Positions 1 to 5,621 of a stretch of DNA of 5,734 nucleotides are shown here, one piece after another (the first letter of the stretch is position 1; each line of letters opens with the position of its first letter). Under the pieces are notes generated by a model. That model was not told the DNA's origin and made no database searches. It saw only the letters and a list, made by a program, of their open reading frames with translations. The translations under genes were made by a program, and so were the position numbers. Origin of the DNA: Trueperaceae bacterium (GTDB lineage: Bacteria > Deinococcota > Deinococci > Deinococcales > Trueperaceae); the NCBI GenBank assembly GCA_007128755.1, contig SKWV01000279.1, forward strand, positions 1 to 5,734, read 5' to 3'.

Positions 1-2
1 CA

Positions 3-47
3 CGGTCGGCGGCGCGTTCGCGCCTCACCAGCGAGCGCCGCCGACCG
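3..47. repeat. 13-bp perfect inverted repeat (strong hairpin) at the left edge
   Basis: CGGTCGGCGGCGC at 3-15 is perfectly complementary to GCGCCGCCGACCG at 35-47, leaving a 19-nt loop (16-34). In RNA this all-but-one G-C stem would be very stable. No run of T follows on the + strand, so it is not a textbook intrinsic terminator. It could be the terminator of a gene lying left of the window, or a structured element upstream of lysA. It ends 26 nt before the -10-like box of lysA, so it would not be in the lysA transcript if that transcript is leaderless. Confidence 0.6.
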
Positions 48-73
48 CGCGCGCCCACGCCGCCCCCAAGTGC

Positions 74-79
74 TACACT
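74..79 (+). promoter_or_regulatory. -10-like box of lysA, leaderless type
   Basis: TACACT fits the TANNNT -10 pattern and ends 8 nt before the ATG at 88. Transcription would start at or next to the start codon, giving a leaderless mRNA. No Shine-Dalgarno-like purine run precedes the ATG, and no clear -35 hexamer sits about 17 nt upstream. The same arrangement precedes three other genes here, which strengthens this weak motif. Confidence 0.5.
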
Positions 80-87
80 CCCGGGCC

Positions 88-1305
88 ATGACCCACGCAC
101 CCCTGTTCGACGACGCGACACTCACGGCACTGGCGGAGCGCTTCGGGACTCCCTTGTGGGTCTATGACCTGACCGAGATCGACGCGGCGGTGGGAACGCT
201 GCGGCGGGCGTTCCCGGAGGCGCACTTGGCGTACGCGGTCAAGGCGAACGCCAACCGCGCGATCCTGCGGCGGCTGCACGCGCACGGCGTGGGGGCGGAG
301 GTCATCACGGTGGGCGAGCTGGCGCGCACGCTGCGCGCGGGGCTCGATCCGGCCGAGATCGTGATCGGCGGGCCCGCGCAGGACCGGGCGTTGCGGGACC
401 TGGCGCGGCGCAGCGGCGTCGGCCGCGTGAGCATCGACAGCGCCTCGCAGTGGCGGGACTGGTGCGCTGATCCGGGCGGCTGGCCGGTCGGCACGCGGGC
501 GTTCGTGCGCGTGAACCCGGGGCTCGACCCGGCGACGCACGAGCACATGGCCACGGGTCAGGCGACCTCGAAGTTCGGGTTGGCGCCGTGGGAGGCGCTC
601 GAGCTCGCGAGGCAGGTGGCCGACGCCGGTTCGCTCGCCGGTCTGCACGTGCACGCCGGCTCGCAGATCGACGACCCGAGCGTGCACGACGGTGTGCTCG
701 AGGTGCTGGCGCCGCTCTATGCCGCGCTCCCCGAGGCGGACGAGCTCGATCTCGGCGGCGGCTTCGCCGTGCCCGGCTTCCCGTACGACGTGCTGGCCGA
801 GCGGGTGGGTGCGTTCACGCAGGAGCGCGGCCTGCGGCTGTGGCTGGAGCCCGGCCGGGCGCTCGTCGCGACCGCCGGCCTGCTGCTCGCGCGGGTCCTG
901 CACGTCAAGGAGGGCGTGCGGCGTCACGTGATCGCCGACGCCGGCATGGCCGACCTGCTCCGTCCGGCGCTCTATGGCGCCCATCACCCCATCCGGGCGG
1001 TGGGCGCGGTCGCGGCTCGGCCGGCGCACGCGGGGCCGACCGACGTCGACGGTCCGCTGTGCGAGAACGCCGATCGTCTGGGGCGCGACGTGGTGCTGCC
1101 GGAGGTGAGCGCCGGTGACCTGCTGGCGGTGGAGCAGGCCGGCGCGTACGGTCTGGCGATGGGCTCGCACTACGCCTCGCACACGCGCGCGGCCGAGGTC
1201 GTGGTCGATCACGGCGGCGAGGCGCGGCTGGTGCGGCGGCGGGAGGCGCTCGAGGCGCTGTGGGCCGACGAGGTCGACGAGGTCGACGCGACCGTCAGCG
1301 CGTGA
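88..1305 (+). CDS. lysA: diaminopimelate decarboxylase (LysA-type, PLP-dependent)
   Basis: This 405-residue protein is a fold-type III PLP decarboxylase, an alanine racemase-like N-terminal barrel followed by a C-terminal beta domain. It most likely converts meso-2,6-diaminopimelate to L-lysine plus CO2 in the cytoplasm, the last step of DAP-pathway lysine synthesis. Visible family motifs are the PLP lysine K52 in YAVKAN, SKFG (161-164), HVHAGSQ (187-193), the phosphate-binding GGG (223-225), EPGR (254-257), RPALYGAHH (292-300), the catalytic GPLCE with C325 and E326, and GAYG with Y354. Length is normal for LysA. The frame is open to the left edge and a GTG at 70 is possible. I chose the ATG at 88 because it sits just behind a TANNNT box and fits the family N-terminus. 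The usual YNxRxR stretch after GAYG is replaced by HYASHTRAAEV, so another basic amino-acid substrate is possible. The acidic tail contains a short tandem repeat. Confidence 0.88.
   Translation: MTHAPLFDDATLTALAERFGTPLWVYDLTEIDAAVGTLRRAFPEAHLAYAVKANANRAILRRLHAHGVGAEVITVGELARTLRAGLDPAEIVIGGPAQDRALRDLARRSGVGRVSIDSASQWRDWCADPGGWPVGTRAFVRVNPGLDPATHEHMATGQATSKFGLAPWEALELARQVADAGSLAGLHVHAGSQIDDPSVHDGVLEVLAPLYAALPEADELDLGGGFAVPGFPYDVLAERVGAFTQERGLRLWLEPGRALVATAGLLLARVLHVKEGVRRHVIADAGMADLLRPALYGAHHPIRAVGAVAARPAHAGPTDVDGPLCENADRLGRDVVLPEVSAGDLLAVEQAGAYGLAMGSHYASHTRAAEVVVDHGGEARLVRRREALEALWADEVDEVDATVSA
1267..1284 (+). repeat. two tandem copies of a 9-bp unit in the 3' end of lysA
   Basis: GACGAGGTC occurs twice in direct succession, followed by GACGCG, a degenerate third start. 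It encodes DEV-DEV-DA in the acidic C-terminal tail of LysA, outside the conserved core. The unit is a multiple of three, so copy-number change would keep the frame. It is probably a minor slippage product. Confidence 0.6.
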
Positions 1306-2192
1306 GTCGCCCGGCCGCGGACGGACTGGTGCACGCCGACGGCGGGCCCACCACGATGGTCGGCGGGCCGAGTGGCTCGGCCCTGGCCGACGCGGCGTCG
1401 CGGCGCTTCGGCCGCCTTCCCGGCCGGCACGCCCTGGCGCTGTCGCTCGCTGACGGGTCATGGCTCAGGCGCGACGCCGAGGCGGCGTTCGTCGCCGCCA
1501 GCGTCATCAAACTGCCGCTCCTCGTGCTGGCGCTGGCGCGCGCCGAGCGCGGCGAGCTCGACCTGGCGGAGCGCGTGCCGGTCGCGGCCGACGACGTCGC
1601 GGGCGGGAGCGGCGTGCTGCTCGACCTCGACATGGGGCTCGCGCCCACGTGGCGCGACCTGCTGACGCTCATGATCGTGGTGTCGGACAACACGGCCACC
1701 AACCTCGTGCTGGCGCGGCTGGGCGTCGCGGCCGTCAACCGCGACCTGGAGGCGCTCGGGATGCCCGCCACGAGGGTGGCGGGGCCCCTGCAGGTGGACG
1801 AGGCCAAGAGGACGCCGGCGCAGCGCGCGGGCGAGACGGCGATCACCAGCGCGGGCGACGTCCATACGCTCCTGACGCGGCTCGACGACGGACTGCTGCT
1901 GGGCGAGGCGGCGACGGCGTGGGCGCGGAGCCGCTTGGTCGCTCAGCGCTTCCGCGACGGCGTGGCACGGCTGCTGGACGAGCCGGCGCTCGTGGCGGGG
2001 TCGAAGGGGGGTTGGCTCAGCGCGGCGCGCCACGATGCGGGGGTCGTGTGGGACGCGAGCGGCCGCCGCCTCGCCACGGTGGTGGTGCTGAGCGCCGATC
2101 ACCCGCAGACGCGCTTCGGCCCGGATCACCCGGCACTGCTCGCGACGGCTCGGCTGGCGCGCGACGCCGTGGGCCTGGCGCGCGCACTGTAA
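1302..2192 (+). CDS. class A beta-lactamase-fold serine hydrolase, no signal peptide
   Basis: This 296-residue protein belongs to the penicillin-recognising serine hydrolases related to class A beta-lactamases (COG2367-like). The nucleophile motif SxxK is S67-V-I-K70 within AASVIKLP, and SDN is S128-D129-N130. The third motif, usually KTG, is K235-G-G followed by WLSAARHDAGVV, the family's typical sequence after KTG. E167 could match the omega-loop glutamate of true beta-lactamases, but the surrounding RxxExxxN pattern is not clear. No hydrophobic signal segment or lipobox is present at any plausible start, so it appears cytoplasmic, unlike real beta-lactamases. The GTG at 1302 overlaps the lysA stop (GTGA), suggesting one operon with coupled translation. 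An ATG at 1356 (residue 19) is an alternative start and would still include the whole domain. The substrate is unknown; an amide or peptide related to cell-wall metabolism is an inference from fold and neighbour only. Confidence 0.8.
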   Translation: MSRPAADGLVHADGGPTTMVGGPSGSALADAASRRFGRLPGRHALALSLADGSWLRRDAEAAFVAASVIKLPLLVLALARAERGELDLAERVPVAADDVAGGSGVLLDLDMGLAPTWRDLLTLMIVVSDNTATNLVLARLGVAAVNRDLEALGMPATRVAGPLQVDEAKRTPAQRAGETAITSAGDVHTLLTRLDDGLLLGEAATAWARSRLVAQRFRDGVARLLDEPALVAGSKGGWLSAARHDAGVVWDASGRRLATVVVLSADHPQTRFGPDHPALLATARLARDAVGLARAL

Positions 2193-2225
2193 GCGGAGCC
2201 CCACGACGGCGACACGCGTCACGAG

Positions 2226-2231
2226 TAGGCT
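2226..2231 (+). promoter_or_regulatory. -10-like box of crtI, leaderless type
   Basis: TAGGCT fits TANNNT and lies exactly 6 nt before the GTG start codon at 2238, placing the transcript start on the start codon. No Shine-Dalgarno sequence and no convincing -35 element are present. A 5-bp inverted repeat, CGTCA (2217-2221) and TGACG (2231-2235), brackets the box and might be an operator half-site pair, though it is short. The box shows crtI has its own promoter and is not simply the third gene of the lysA operon. Confidence 0.55.
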
Positions 2232-2237
2232 GACGTC

Positions 2238-3779
2238 GTGGAACGCATCGTCGTCATCGGTTCAGGGTTCGGCGGCTTGGGAGCGGCCGCGCGGCTCGCC
2301 GCGCGCGGGCATCCGGTCACGGTCGTGGAGGCGCTCGACAAGCTCGGCGGGCGCGCGTACGTGTTCGAGCAGGACGGGTTCAAGTTCGACGGGGGCCCCA
2401 CCATCATCACGGCGCCGTGGCTCTTCGACGACATCTGGGAGCTCGCCGGCAAGCGCCGCGAGGACTACGTCGAGTTCGTCAAGTGCGATCCCTTCTACCG
2501 GATCTTCGATCACACCGGGCGCCGCTTCGACTACAACGACGACGAGGCGTTCATCCTCTCGGAGATCGGTCGGATCTCCCCGGACGACGCCAAGGGCTAC
2601 CTCGCCTTCGTGAAGAGCGCCAAGGCGATCTTCGACAAGGGCTTCGTCGAGCTCGCCGACACGCCGTTCTCGTCGTTCTGGGACATGATGCGCGTCGCGC
2701 CGGACCTGATCCGCCTGCGATCGGACCTGAGCGTCTATCGGTACGTCTCCAAGTACGTCAAGGACGACTTCCTCCGGCAGGTGTTCAGCTTCCACCCGCT
2801 GCTGGTCGGCGGCAACCCCTTCGACACCACCAGCATCTACGCGATGATCCACTACCTCGAGCGGCAGTGGGGCGTCTGGTACGCGATGGGCGGCACCGGT
2901 GCGCTGGTCGCCGGCTTCGAGAAGCTGCTCGGCGAACTCGGCGCGACGGTGCACCTGAGCGCGCCGGTGGAGCAGATCCTCGTCGCGAACGGCCCGGACG
3001 GGAAGCCGCGCGCCACCGGCGTCGCGCTCGCGGACGGCCGCACCATCGACGCCGACGTGGTGATCAGCAACGCCGACGTCGCCACCACCTACACGAAGAT
3101 GATCGACCCGCGCTACCGCCGCGTCTACACCGACAAGAAGATGGCGCGCATGAAGTACGCGATGTCGCTCGTGGTCATCTACTTCGGCACCGACCGGCGC
3201 TACACCGACACGGGCCTCGCGCACCACAACATCATCCTGGGACCGCGCTACGAGGGCCTGCTCAAGGACATCTTCCACAACAAAGGGACGCTCGCCCAAG
3301 ACTTCAGCCTCTACCTCCACATGCCCACGATCACCGACCCGACGATCGCGCCGGAGGGGCACGAGTCGTTCTACGTGCTCTCCCCCGTGCCGAACTTGGG
3401 CAGCGGCATCGACTGGCGCGAGCACGCGCGGTCGTACCGCGACGCGATCATGACGTCGCTCGAGGAGCGCTACCTCCCGGACCTCAGCCGGCACCTGGTC
3501 ACCGAGCGCTTCGTCGACCCGACCTACTTCCGCGACACGCTTCGCTCCCACCAGGGCTCGGCCTTCTCGGTCGAGCCGATCCTGACCCAGTCCGCGTGGT
3601 TCCGGCCGCACAACCAGTCCGAGGACATCAGCAACCTCTACCTGGTCGGCGCGGGCACGCACCCCGGCGCAGGCATGCCGGGCGTGCTCTCGTCGGCGAA
3701 GATCGCCGACGACATGATCACGGCCCGGGTCGGCGATGCGCGCAGCGTTCGCGCCGACGATCGTGTGCCAGTGCCGTAG
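2238..3779 (+). CDS. crtI: phytoene desaturase (CrtI type)
   Basis: This 513-residue FAD-dependent carotenoid desaturase would introduce double bonds into 15-cis-phytoene to give lycopene (or a shorter series), acting at the membrane surface. The N-terminus carries the Rossmann dinucleotide motif GSGFGG (8-13), with E31 positioned to bind the ribose, then GGRA (37-40) and DGGPTIIT (51-58). The central YAMGGTGALV (from 215) is typical of bacterial CrtI. The C-terminal FAD signature NLYLVGAGTHPGAGMPGV starts at residue 466. The length matches the family (about 490-510). The GTG start is supported by the dinucleotide fold beginning at residue 4 and by the -10-like box 6 nt upstream. The gap to the preceding hydrolase is 45 nt. 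Carotenoid partners such as phytoene synthase (crtB) are absent from the window. A related desaturase such as CrtN or CrtD is less likely given the motif wording. Confidence 0.92.
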   Translation: MERIVVIGSGFGGLGAAARLAARGHPVTVVEALDKLGGRAYVFEQDGFKFDGGPTIITAPWLFDDIWELAGKRREDYVEFVKCDPFYRIFDHTGRRFDYNDDEAFILSEIGRISPDDAKGYLAFVKSAKAIFDKGFVELADTPFSSFWDMMRVAPDLIRLRSDLSVYRYVSKYVKDDFLRQVFSFHPLLVGGNPFDTTSIYAMIHYLERQWGVWYAMGGTGALVAGFEKLLGELGATVHLSAPVEQILVANGPDGKPRATGVALADGRTIDADVVISNADVATTYTKMIDPRYRRVYTDKKMARMKYAMSLVVIYFGTDRRYTDTGLAHHNIILGPRYEGLLKDIFHNKGTLAQDFSLYLHMPTITDPTIAPEGHESFYVLSPVPNLGSGIDWREHARSYRDAIMTSLEERYLPDLSRHLVTERFVDPTYFRDTLRSHQGSAFSVEPILTQSAWFRPHNQSEDISNLYLVGAGTHPGAGMPGVLSSAKIADDMITARVGDARSVRADDRVPVP

Positions 3780-3792
3780 CGTCGGGTCGGCC

Positions 3793-3841
3793 GGGAGGCG
3801 AGGGTTCGGTGTCCGCACGAGGCGGACGGCTGGCGCCTCCC
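3793..3841 (+). terminator. nested hairpin downstream of crtI, candidate terminator
   Basis: An 8-bp perfect outer stem, GGGAGGCG (3793-3800) with CGCCTCCC (3834-3841), encloses a second perfect 6-bp hairpin, GTCCGC (3811-3816) with GCGGAC (3822-3827) around a 5-nt loop. The element begins 13 nt after the crtI stop and ends 37 nt before the -10-like box of the next gene, the place expected for a terminator. There is no T tract, so it may instead be a 3'-end stabiliser or a structured RNA. Confidence 0.45.
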
Positions 3842-3878
3842 AGTGACGCGTTCGACCGGCGAGCCGCGGCGCCCGACG

Positions 3879-3884
3879 TACGGT
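3879..3884 (+). promoter_or_regulatory. -10-like box of the kinase gene, leaderless type
   Basis: TACGGT fits TANNNT and is followed by exactly 6 nt and then the ATG at 3891. This is the main reason to prefer that ATG over the in-frame GTG at 3843, which would add 16 residues of low family character and would abut the hairpin. No Shine-Dalgarno or good -35 element is visible. Confidence 0.55.
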
Positions 3885-3890
3885 CCGGTC

Positions 3891-5114
3891 ATGTTCCCGC
3901 CCAGCGTGCCGGTCGACGAGAAGCACGATGCCGACCTGGTATCGGCTCCGGCGCACGACTACATCCGATCGGGTCACGTGCTCCTGAGCGCACGCGAGCA
4001 CCCCGTCCGCCTGGTGAGCCGCCTCTGGCGCTACGCCGACGTCTTCGGTCTCGGCAGTCCCGAGGCGGGTCTGCATCCTCGGCTCGTCCGTCGAAACCTG
4101 CTCGCGCTCCGGGCCGTGAGACGCATCGTGTTGCCCACGCTGCCGCAGCGTCGGCGCCCCAGGAGGCTCGAGCACGAGACCCTGCCCGAGCCTGGTCACC
4201 TGGCCATCGCGCTCCGCTACGGCGGGTACAAGGTGTTCGACCTCGACCGAGAGATCGTCATCACGCGCCTTCCCGCCTCGCTGGCTCCCGACCTGGTCAC
4301 GGCGCACATCGCGCGGGCCGAGGAGGCCGGCCGCCATGGCTTCGCGCCGACGGTGGTGCGAGCGGACGCGACGTGCGGGAGGTACGAGGAGACCATCGTC
4401 CGGGGTCCTCACCCACCCTCCATCAGGAGCGAGCCGCGGAGGCTCAGCGTCGCGATCCTGCCGCTCATCACATCCATGTGCCTCGCCGGAGGCGCCACTC
4501 GGCTCGTCGCCAGCGACTACGCCGACGTTCTGGACACGCTCGCACGGCGCGCGATCCCACACGGGGACGAACCGCACCTCGAAGGGCTCGACGGGCGGCA
4601 GCTGGAGCGGATCCTCCAGTACGTCGACCACGCGAGGAGCGCCATCGGAAGCCACGAGCAGACGCTGCTCCGGACGCTGTCGCACGGCGACATGCATGGC
4701 GGTAACGTGATCATGTCGCCGTCGGGACCGATGCTGATCGATTGGGACAACCTCGGCTACCGAAGCCTGCTCTACGACCTATGGATGGTCCTCTTCCGCG
4801 CGTTCCGCCCAGCTGGCGCCTTCCGTCCGCCGGGGTGGGTCGATCCCGATCTGAGCAGCGTGCGCCGCACGATGTCGGAGGCTGTCGAGGACCTGCAGCG
4901 TCATCTCGAAGGCGAAGGCTTCCGTCCAGCCCACGACCTCAGCGCGCACCACGAGACATATCGTGCCGTCTTCTACCTCGAGTTCGTCGTCAACCGCCTC
5001 GAGAAGCTCCGGTGGGTGCTGTCGCTGCACGGCCGCGCCGAGGTGCTCGACGAGATCGAGGATTGGATCACGACGTTCGAGCGCTTCGAGCGCGACATCG
5101 CGGCCTGCGCGTGA
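3891..5114 (+). CDS. aminoglycoside phosphotransferase-like (APH/choline kinase fold) kinase
   Basis: This 407-residue soluble protein has the C-lobe of the APH/choline-kinase superfamily. The catalytic loop is H265-G-D-M-H-G-G-N272, with D267 the likely base and N272 a metal ligand, and the second metal site is IDWDN (283-287, D284). Helices rich in aromatic residues follow, as in small-molecule kinases. The N-lobe is divergent: strands resembling GYKVFDL (112-118) and IVITRL (122-127), then FAPTVV (151-156) and a hinge-like YEETIVRG (165-172). Where the beta-3 lysine is expected there is T125/R126. An extra N-terminal segment of about 100 residues, rich in arginine near 86-92, matches nothing I recognise. 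Phosphorylation of a small alcohol, sugar or amino compound is inferred; resistance to an aminoglycoside cannot be assumed. Promoter and hairpin suggest transcription separate from crtI. The gene converges on the lipoprotein gene. Confidence 0.75.
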   Translation: MFPPSVPVDEKHDADLVSAPAHDYIRSGHVLLSAREHPVRLVSRLWRYADVFGLGSPEAGLHPRLVRRNLLALRAVRRIVLPTLPQRRRPRRLEHETLPEPGHLAIALRYGGYKVFDLDREIVITRLPASLAPDLVTAHIARAEEAGRHGFAPTVVRADATCGRYEETIVRGPHPPSIRSEPRRLSVAILPLITSMCLAGGATRLVASDYADVLDTLARRAIPHGDEPHLEGLDGRQLERILQYVDHARSAIGSHEQTLLRTLSHGDMHGGNVIMSPSGPMLIDWDNLGYRSLLYDLWMVLFRAFRPAGAFRPPGWVDPDLSSVRRTMSEAVEDLQRHLEGEGFRPAHDLSAHHETYRAVFYLEFVVNRLEKLRWVLSLHGRAEVLDEIEDWITTFERFERDIAACA

Positions 5115-5120
5115 CGCGGC

Positions 5121-5145
5121 TCGTGGCCGCGGCGCAACGCCACGA
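5121..5145. terminator. 7-bp inverted repeat between convergent genes, possible two-way terminator
   Basis: TCGTGGC (5121-5127) pairs perfectly with GCCACGA (5139-5145) around an 11-nt loop. It fills most of the 33-nt gap between the stop codons of the kinase and the convergent lipoprotein gene, so it could end transcription from both sides. There is no T tract and the stem is short, so the assignment rests mainly on position. Confidence 0.3.
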
Positions 5146-5147
5146 CG

Positions 5148-5621
5148 TCACGGCACGACTTGCACGATGATCTCGACCGGCTGGCTGCGCCCGTTGCGGG
5201 CCTCGAGCACGGCGCGCAGGCGCTGCCCCCCGAGCCGAGCGCCTGGCGGCACGTCGAGGCGGAGCGTCGCCTCGATGGCCACGCCGCGACGCCCGGGGAG
5301 ATCGAACGCGCGCACGCCATCGACCTCGAGACCCCAGCCGTCCGGGCCGACGAGGTCGCGGATGAAGAAGAGCGGTGTGACGGTCGCGGCGGCGCCATCG
5401 ACACCCCAGGGGATCCAGCGCCCCGCGAGGTCGCGCGCGTCGTAGCCGAAGGCGCCGTGATCGAACGGCACCAGCACGTAGCTCGTGCTCGCGCGCGTCG
5501 TGGTGACGGTTCGGTCGAAGCGGAGGTCGAACGGGTTGGTGCGGGTCCCCTGCGTGCCCGGCGCGCAGCCGGCCAGGAGGAGCCCCGCCACCACGATGAC
5601 GAAGAGCACTCGGTGCTTCAT
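5148..5621 (-). CDS. small predicted lipoprotein of unknown function
   Basis: This 157-residue protein begins with a classic lipoprotein signal: charged MKHR, a hydrophobic stretch VLFVIVVAGLL, and the lipobox LAGC with the lipidated cysteine at C19. The residue after it is Ala, so there is no Asp+2 inner-membrane retention signal. The mature part of about 138 residues looks beta-rich, with alternating hydrophobic residues and a closing strand-like VEIIVQVVP (149-157). The stretch RLDVPPGARLGG (121-132) resembles turns in Ig-like or NEW3-type beta-sandwich modules, but I do not recognise the family. It would sit on the outer face of a membrane. The ATG at 5621 is fixed by the signal peptide and by the -10-like box 6 nt upstream. 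It is convergent with the kinase gene, with no evident functional link. Confidence 0.8.
   Translation of the reverse strand: MKHRVLFVIVVAGLLLAGCAPGTQGTRTNPFDLRFDRTVTTTRASTSYVLVPFDHGAFGYDARDLAGRWIPWGVDGAAATVTPLFFIRDLVGPDGWGLEVDGVRAFDLPGRRGVAIEATLRLDVPPGARLGGQRLRAVLEARNGRSQPVEIIVQVVP

Noticed and set aside
70..87. GTG at 70 as the lysA start
   Set aside because: It would place the -10-like box inside the gene and has no Shine-Dalgarno; the ATG at 88 fits both the promoter spacing and the family N-terminus.
2..91. Open + strand frame from the left edge ending in a TGA that overlaps the lysA ATG
   Set aside because: Only 29 codons with no motif, and it would run through the 13-bp hairpin and the -10-like box; chance is more likely than a real gene end.
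73..1461. 462-codon - strand frame opposite lysA
   Set aside because: Low-complexity arginine-rich translation without motifs, opposite a gene with complete catalytic motifs.
3843..3890. GTG at 3843 as the kinase start
   Set aside because: It directly abuts the nested hairpin and lacks a ribosome binding site, whereas the ATG at 3891 has the same TANNNT-6 nt arrangement as the other genes.
3854..3890. GACCGG (3854-3859) and CCGGTC (3885-3890) inverted pair around the kinase promoter
   Set aside because: Six-base GC-rich arms 25 nt apart are expected by chance in this composition; not strong enough to call an operator.
2262..4697. 811-codon open frame on the - strand, antisense to crtI and the kinase
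   Set aside because: It spans two well-supported genes and their intergenic region, its arginine-, valine- and histidine-rich sequence has no family motifs, and such frames arise from GC-biased third positions.
2417..4705. 762-codon + strand frame overlapping crtI and the kinase
   Set aside because: Arginine- and proline-rich translation in the wrong frame, crossing the crtI stop, the hairpin and the kinase start; a shadow of the real genes.
3891..5114. Kinase gene as an acquired antibiotic-resistance gene
   Set aside because: No mobile element or resistance context is present, sampled third-position GC resembles crtI, and the fold alone does not imply aminoglycoside as substrate.
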